Source: Blastomyces gilchristii SLH14081
Taxonomy: Eukaryota; Ascomycota; Eurotiomycetes; Onygenales; Ajellomycetaceae
NCBI RefSeq assembly: GCF_000003855.2
Contig: NW_003101670.1
Coordinates: 1,285,705-1,349,704 of the forward strand
Length of the DNA stretch: 64,000 nucleotides
Direction: 5' to 3'
How positions within the stretch are numbered: the stretch's first letter is position 1; every line of letters starts with the position of its first letter. Below are positions 58,723 through 64,000 of this stretch, one piece after another. Under the pieces are notes generated by a model. The model did not search any database and was not told the DNA's origin. It saw nothing but the letters and a program-made list of their open reading frames with translations. Made by a program: the position numbers and the translations under genes.

Positions 58723-59227
58723 TAGACTGACTGTGTGACCGTGTCTGAGACCAGGATCAGAATATTTGATGATCTCATTATCATTTCAACTGATCTCATT
58801 ACACTGTTTTAACATTACATAGTAGTCTTATACTATCTCAGTGAAACTTACTGTCTACTCTTATCACATTTTTCAAATGAGATCATGATTTTCACTTCTC
58901 AATTTAAATTATTATTATTGCTATAAATGACTTTTAATCTCATTTGAGTGTTATCAAAAAGTGTTACTTTTTAAAAAATTAAAAATAGTCTAAAAAACAC
59001 CTTAAAATGTCTAAAAATAGTAACTTTATGCCAAGAATGAGACTAAATGAAATCAAGTGAGATCACTTTCTTATTTTTTCTAAGTCATGGTCTCATTTTA
59101 AGATCTGATATATAGTCACTTTGCATGTTTTTTTAATAATTAGTCCCAGTGGGATTCACGCCAAGAAATGTATAAGATCAGACCAAATGAGACTAAATAT
59201 GAAATTCATGATTCTGGCGGCCAGTCT
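58723..59227 (-). mobile_element. MITE E1, 505 bp, 9-bp target duplication
   Basis: Flanked by ACTCTTTAT (58714-58722, 59228-59236). Ends: TAGACTGACTGTG at the left, GGCCAGTCT at the right; about 6-7 bp of terminal inverted repeat (AGACTG). Non-coding. Nine-base duplications are typical of Mutator-like elements. Opposite orientation to E2. Confidence 0.88.
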
Positions 59228-60022
59228 ACTCTTTATAGTCTTAAAATTCAGATTATAATAGTTTATATATAATCTGAGATCTTTATTCTTCTTCTTTATA
59301 AATATTGCAGAGACTTCTACAGAAATCTATAAAGATTAAATAAAGTTATTCTTTAAATTCTTCTTTATATAAGTCTGTAAGATCTCTGTCTTATAATGAA
59401 AGAACTTATAGATTAATCTTCAGAAGAATTTCTACTCTTCTATTAAATTTATTATTAAATTCTTCTTATAGTGAGATAGAAGCTCAGCTGTCTTAGCTGA
59501 ACTAAATATTTCTGTAAGAGCTCAGTATTTCTCTGATATTTAAAACTCAGTTTTTATAACTGTGAAGTTCTCAGACATTTATAAAGTTATTATATAGATA
59601 AGATTATCTTCTCTAACTAACTTTATAGTATTAACTGATTTTATCTTTATAAATAAGTCTGTTAACACTGATTGAAAGTATAAATCTGACTTATAGACAG
59701 TTATATACATATTATGTCTTTAAAGTTATATAAGTTCTAAGTATATATTATCTGTAATATCTATAATAATTACAGTTTCTACAAATCTTCTTCAAGTTCT
59801 GAAGAGATATTATAATTCAAAGATAATTCTTATAAGTCTCTCAGCTCTCAGATCTGAGTTCTCACACTTTACTTATTGTAAGAGTAGATTCTCAGTTTTT
59901 ATCACTTAGTTTACTTACTTTACAAGCTTTAGAGACATTATAGTGATCTGAGATTCTAAGTTTATTAATACTTTTTATACTGATAGAGTAGTAGTACTGC
60001 AGTATAGTCTCTCTCTATAAGT

Positions 60023-60527
60023 AGACTGGTCATCAGGACTATGAATTTCACGTTTGATTTCATTTGATCTGGTCCCATACATTTCTTGGCGTGAATCCCG
60101 CTGGGACTAGCCATTAAAAAAACATGCAAAGTGACTATGTATCAGATCTTAAAATGAAATCATGACTTGAAAAAAATGAGAAAGTGATCTCATTTGGTTT
60201 CATTTAGTTCTATTCTTGACATAAAGTTACTATTTTTAGACATTTTAAGGTTTTTTTTAGACTATTTTTAATTTTTTAAAAAGTAATGCTTTTTGGTAAC
60301 ACTCAAATGAGATTTAAAGTCATTTAAAGCAATAAAAATAATTTAAATTGAGAAGTGAAAATCATGATCTTATTTGAAAAATGTGACAAGAGTAGACAGT
60401 AAGTCTCACTGAGACAGTATAAGACTACTATCTAATGTTAAAACCGTGTAATGAGATCAGTTGAATTGATAATGAGACTATTAAAAAATCTGGTTCTGGT
60501 CTCAGACACGGTCACACAGTCAGTCTA
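60023..60527 (+). mobile_element. MITE E2, 505 bp, 9-bp target duplication
   Basis: Flanked by TCTATAAGT (60014-60022, 60528-60536). Same length as E1 and similar in reverse throughout, including the stretch GGGATTCACGCCAAGAAATG. GC-containing sites are better kept than in the host A3, so it arrived later or is less affected. Confidence 0.88.
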
Positions 60528-61745
60528 TCTATAAGTATATATTTTCATTGAGAAAGTAACAGATTCAGATATTAGTTTCAAGACTCTTAAGAAGACTGTT
60601 ACTGACTTAGTTTATAACTTCTTAAATTTCTATTTTAATTTATCTAAATAGTTTTTATAAAGATATTCTGATTTAAAACAGATGAAGTAGAGACTCTTTT
60701 TCTTAATCTCTCTATTATATACTTTATTTATAGCTGCTTATAAAGCTCTCTCTCTACTTAGTAGTCAGATGTAAATCTCTCTATATTTTATTATCTTTCT
60801 GTAATAAATCTATTCTCTGTTATTCTGAGTCTTATAGAGCTGATTAATAATCTACTCTTTATAGATCTATAATTCTCACAGTGATTTATAAGCAGTGAAT
60901 AAGAGTTATCAGTTTTTTCAGAGTTAAGAGCTTAGAGTCTTATTTAATAAGCTTATTCTATATATCTTTATTCAGCTTCTTTATAAATATTATTATTCAG
61001 ATCTTATTTCAGAGCTCTGTTTTCACAGATTTTAATTCATATTATAATTTTATAAAGTACTATGAGTAATTTTTATCAGATTTCTTATCTCTTTTTTTAA
61101 TATTAATAATCATAGTTTAGATATTCTCTATTTAACTCACAGAGTTTCTTAACTTATTATTTAAATAGATCTTAAGAACAGATTAGCAGAATTTCTTATA
61201 ATTATTCTCTAAATAATTTAGTTAATTCTTAACTTTAGTGTAGTAAAGATCTATTATTATATAGATAACAGCTTCTTCATCTTTTATATTATATAGTCAG
61301 ACTTATAAGTTAATTTTAAATACAAACTTATAAAAGTTTTTATAGATTATAATTTAATAAATAATCTTAAGTAATTACAGCTTAAGAAAGTTTTTTTTCA
61401 GTTTATAGATATCTCTGAAGATTATATTAAGAGACTTAGTTTAAGAATATTTACAGATAGTAAGTATTTCTTATAGAAAAATAGCTTAATTCTGTAAGAG
61501 ATACTCAAGAATATTCTTTACTAAGATTAATTTATTCATAGATTTAAAGAGTTTCTCTATCACAGATATAAAGAATAGTATTCTGTAAGTAATTAGTAAG
61601 TTCTCTGAGACTTCTTTTATAAGAGTTATTTATAATTTAAGTAACTTTTTCTGAGTATCTGTAGTAGAGTTTATAGAGATTAAAGTATATAAGTTTCTAG
61701 TTCTTTTAATTATAACAGATAGTTACTGACTAACAGAGCTTGAAA

Positions 61746-62001
61746 TATAAAAATAAGTATTCAGAGATAATTATTCGGATATTTACAGCTTGATATAATA
61801 TATACTATTAATTACTAGAAGTATTCTCAGTAGAAAGATAAATATAGAGATTAAATATATAATAGTATTTAAGCTGAGTTATAATAGTAGTCACAAACTT
61901 CAGTCTATATAGTTATATATAGTCAAGAACTGCTAACTTTGTTAATTATATAAGAAATAGAAATAGAGGTAAAGAATCTGTGAGAAGTGAAATTTCTTAC
62001 A
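61746..62001 (-). repeat. 5' LTR of Gypsy A3
   Basis: 256 bp. The start has decayed from TGTAAGAATAAG to TATAAAAATAAG; CC, GG and CG are nearly gone. Confidence 0.85.
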
Positions 62002-62067
62002 TAAATAGTAAGTCTTACTGAGACAGTATAAGACTACTATTTAATCTTAAAACTATGTAATGAAATT
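62002..62067 (+). mobile_element. E-type MITE fragment
   Basis: Matches about 65 bp of E2 near 60390-60455 (CTGAGACAGTATAAGACTACTAT). It is caught between A3 and D6, so both probably entered an older E copy. Confidence 0.78.
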
Positions 62068-62430
62068 TGTAAGAGGTCTACGCCGAATAGATTGGTATAA
62101 TATATAGGTCTTATATAATAAAGAGAAAAATGTTAGAGAAGGAAAAGAAAGAGAAAGTGTGAGAATCAGCAATCAAAGTAAATATTTATACATGTATGTG
62201 ATGATGTATGCAGTGAGGCTTCAGAGTGAAAGAATCTATACATGTTCATAGTGGCTGAGAATCAGTGATTGAGAATGGCTGAGAATCGGAGTGTATGTAT
62301 TCATAGCGGCTGAGGATCAGTGATCAAGAATGGCTGAGAATCAGAGCATACATATTCAAGAATGAAGCAGTTGAAATCTGTGAAGTGTAACAGAATAGTC
62401 TATATAATTGATCAGGCACAGTTCATTATA
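62068..62430 (-). repeat. 3' LTR of Gypsy D6
   Basis: TGTAAGAGGTCTACGCCG to a decayed end GTTCATTATA (D1: GCTCATCACA). Confidence 0.88.
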
Positions 62431-64000
62431 TTAGTCTCTCTCTTTCAGAAGTAGTTCTCATTAGTCAAGAACTGCTGTTTCAGATAACATGAAACTCAGA
62501 GTTCAGATCAGTTGATCATAGTTAACTTATTTCATAAGATATTATCAGTCACAGCTATGTGATCTCTCATTGAAAATATCTTCAATCTCTCACTCAAGCT
62601 TATTATCTTCTTCTATGATCCCTGGTGATTGTCAGTCAGAAGTCAGTTGAGAAGAGAATGAGTCAGTGACAGTGTAGCAGAGCAAGCTTGTATAAAAGAT
62701 ATTATAAATCTCTGATAATGTGTCAAGACAGTAGTTATAACTATCTAGAACTTCTATCACTTTATATCTGATATAATGATAATCTAGTGTATGAGATAAA
62801 CATGTGATTCATATATTCTTGAGATTCAATCATATAAGATCTTCTATCTTATACTGCTCTGTAGAATCTTATCAGATGTTAATTCAATCTTCTTAATCTT
62901 ATTTCATAGTTATTATGAAGATCTCTGCTCAGTCACAGACATCTCAGAGCTTTATTACTATATTATCAGTAATCTGAATTGAACTGTGAGAGTTCAGTGT
63001 GAACTGTGTGATCTCTAGAAGATTCAACACTTTCATATAATATTCATATATAAGAAAGAACAGGCTTATATCTATTAAAACAGTATTTCAATCATTGATA
63101 GTGATCTCTACATGTAGAAGAAGATTGTATCAATCATCTTATAAGTGATTATAGAACTTATAAAGATAATTCTTCATAGTCTGAATTATCTATTCTAATG
63201 CATCATCAGTCTCAGAGTGATAGATAGTTAATAAATAATATATAATCTTAAGAACTTGACAGATTCTTATTCAGAGAGTGCTCATGAATTGACAGTCTTA
63301 ATCTGATACTATAGATCTCAGTAATTCATGCATTTAATAGAACAGACTCTGTAGAAAAGCTTCAGTGACTTGTTCAGTATTTATCTTATTACAAGATTTT
63401 AATATTATATCTTTACTTAGTCAGTTAATGATGATCAGAATGTTCTTACAATTCTTACTCTCAGATAGATTAATAGTGAAGTCAATTACTACATCTTATC
63501 AGATTCTATCAGAGATATTAAGTGATTTCAGTATATCTTTTCTACAGTTCTTTTATAAGATAATGAAAGAACAGTAGTTACAGTTTCAGATGAAGCATCT
63601 GATACTATTTAATATCTCAGATTAGTAGAACTCTCAGAAGATCATTCTATACAGTTGTTCACAGTCTGAATAATCAGTTATATATAAATTATACATCTCT
63701 TGCATTATTCAGATGTGTAAGAGTTCAGAGTGAGAGACTCAGTGTCATTCATGAAATTATAGAGTGTTATTATCATTGATTGAATATTCTGAGATATCAG
63801 TTCTTATACATAGTTCTGGAGAAAATCAGAGTACTTCTTGATATACTGCTTTAGTGAGTGCTTGAAGAAGTTCATCAGTTTAAGCTGTTATATATCATAA
63901 TTCATTCAGTGTAGATCTGGAAAATGTTCTGATCAGTGAAGCATATATAGTGTCATAAGTAATCTCATCATAATCAACTAATATCTTCAGATTCAAGAGT
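62431..64000 (-). pseudogene. Gypsy D6 integrase and chromodomain (degraded)
   Basis: Similarity to D1 10176-11750 runs without large gaps. The only long + frame (63365-63577) is antisense noise. Stops throughout. Confidence 0.75.

Larger units (their letters stand above)
58181..61740 (-). pseudogene. Gypsy A3 gag, protease and RT (degraded, split by E1 and E2)
   Basis: Follows A1 33690-36160 in order, but nearly every frame is closed by TAA, TAG and TGA. Domain calls rest on nucleotide similarity to A1. Confidence 0.75.
57844..62001 (-). mobile_element. Gypsy A3, 5' two thirds, heavily mutated, with two MITEs
   Basis: Aligns with A1 from the 5' LTR (61746-62001) through gag and reverse transcriptase, and extends into RNase H that A1 lacks. 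B4 cuts it at 57844. E1 and E2 lie inside. CA/TG steps are largely converted to TA, so it is much older than A1. Confidence 0.9.
62068..64000 (-). mobile_element. Gypsy D6, 3' LTR and integrase end, cut by window edge
   Basis: The LTR is 62068-62430 (363 bp), longer than in D1 because of a roughly 60-bp tandem duplication (GGCTGAGAATCAGTGATT type). Beyond it the sequence matches D1 from 10176 to about 11750: chromodomain, then integrase read right to left, all degraded. Confidence 0.9.

Noticed and set aside
1..64000. Mitochondrial or bacterial origin because of the AT-rich, TGA-containing frames
   Set aside because: TGA at Trp positions could suggest a mitochondrial code, but the genes are nuclear retrotransposons with LTRs, the TGAs co-occur with Gly-to-Glu and Asp-to-Asn changes, and other stops are also present. 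Mutation explains all of them.

Overview
The window looks like a repeat graveyard from a filamentous fungus, most likely a Pezizomycotina ascomycete. Everything I can place is transposon-derived. There are three families of Ty3/Gypsy LTR retrotransposons (called A, B and D here), one Tad/I-type LINE with endonuclease, reverse transcriptase and RNase H, a tRNA-headed SINE that shares the LINE tail, and a terminal-repeat DNA transposon family (E) that makes 9-bp target duplications. No intact host gene was found, and every transposon gene is broken by stop codons. The DNA is AT-rich and strikingly poor in CC/GG and CG. Lost tryptophan codons read mostly as TGA, and catalytic glycines read as Glu. 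This is C-to-T mutation of repeats (RIP or a related process) with an unusual sequence preference. The only GC-normal stretches are some LTRs, the LINE 5' region (about 40985-41705) and the SINE head (about 48080-48250).

Layout. 1-1211: end of Gypsy A2, inserted in a D-type LTR (1212-1353). 1367-9582: complete Gypsy B2, inserted at the gag start of element D2. 9847-15507: complete Gypsy D1, inserted in the D2 leader; the D2 5' LTR is at 15559-15851. 15852-18372: part of a large E-type element (segment F1). 18373-19624 and 41878-42263: two pieces of Gypsy D4, split by the LINE (19625-41877). The LINE is itself split by complete Gypsy B1 (21894-30074), complete Gypsy A1 (30327-36449) and an 85-bp non-LTR tail (37246-37330). 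42264-48743: Gypsy D5, cut by the SINE (47174-48250) and then joined to E3 (48744-54819). 54820-57843: 3' parts of two B copies. 57844-62001: part of Gypsy A3, carrying two identical-length 505-bp E-type MITEs. 62068-64000: 3' end of Gypsy D6.

Target-site duplications give the order of events: E-type DNA first, then D2 and D4, then the LINE in D4, then A1 and B1 in the LINE. Because the duplications are intact, most layers can be peeled back exactly. The exceptions are the D5/E3/B3 junctions, where the flanks do not match and ectopic recombination or deletion is likely. Family B also carries, between integrase and 3' LTR, a roughly 1.5-kb segment whose antisense strand keeps the same open frames in several copies.

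Positions of LTRs, duplications and insertion borders were read base by base. Borders of decayed domains are approximate. Organism identity is inference only.
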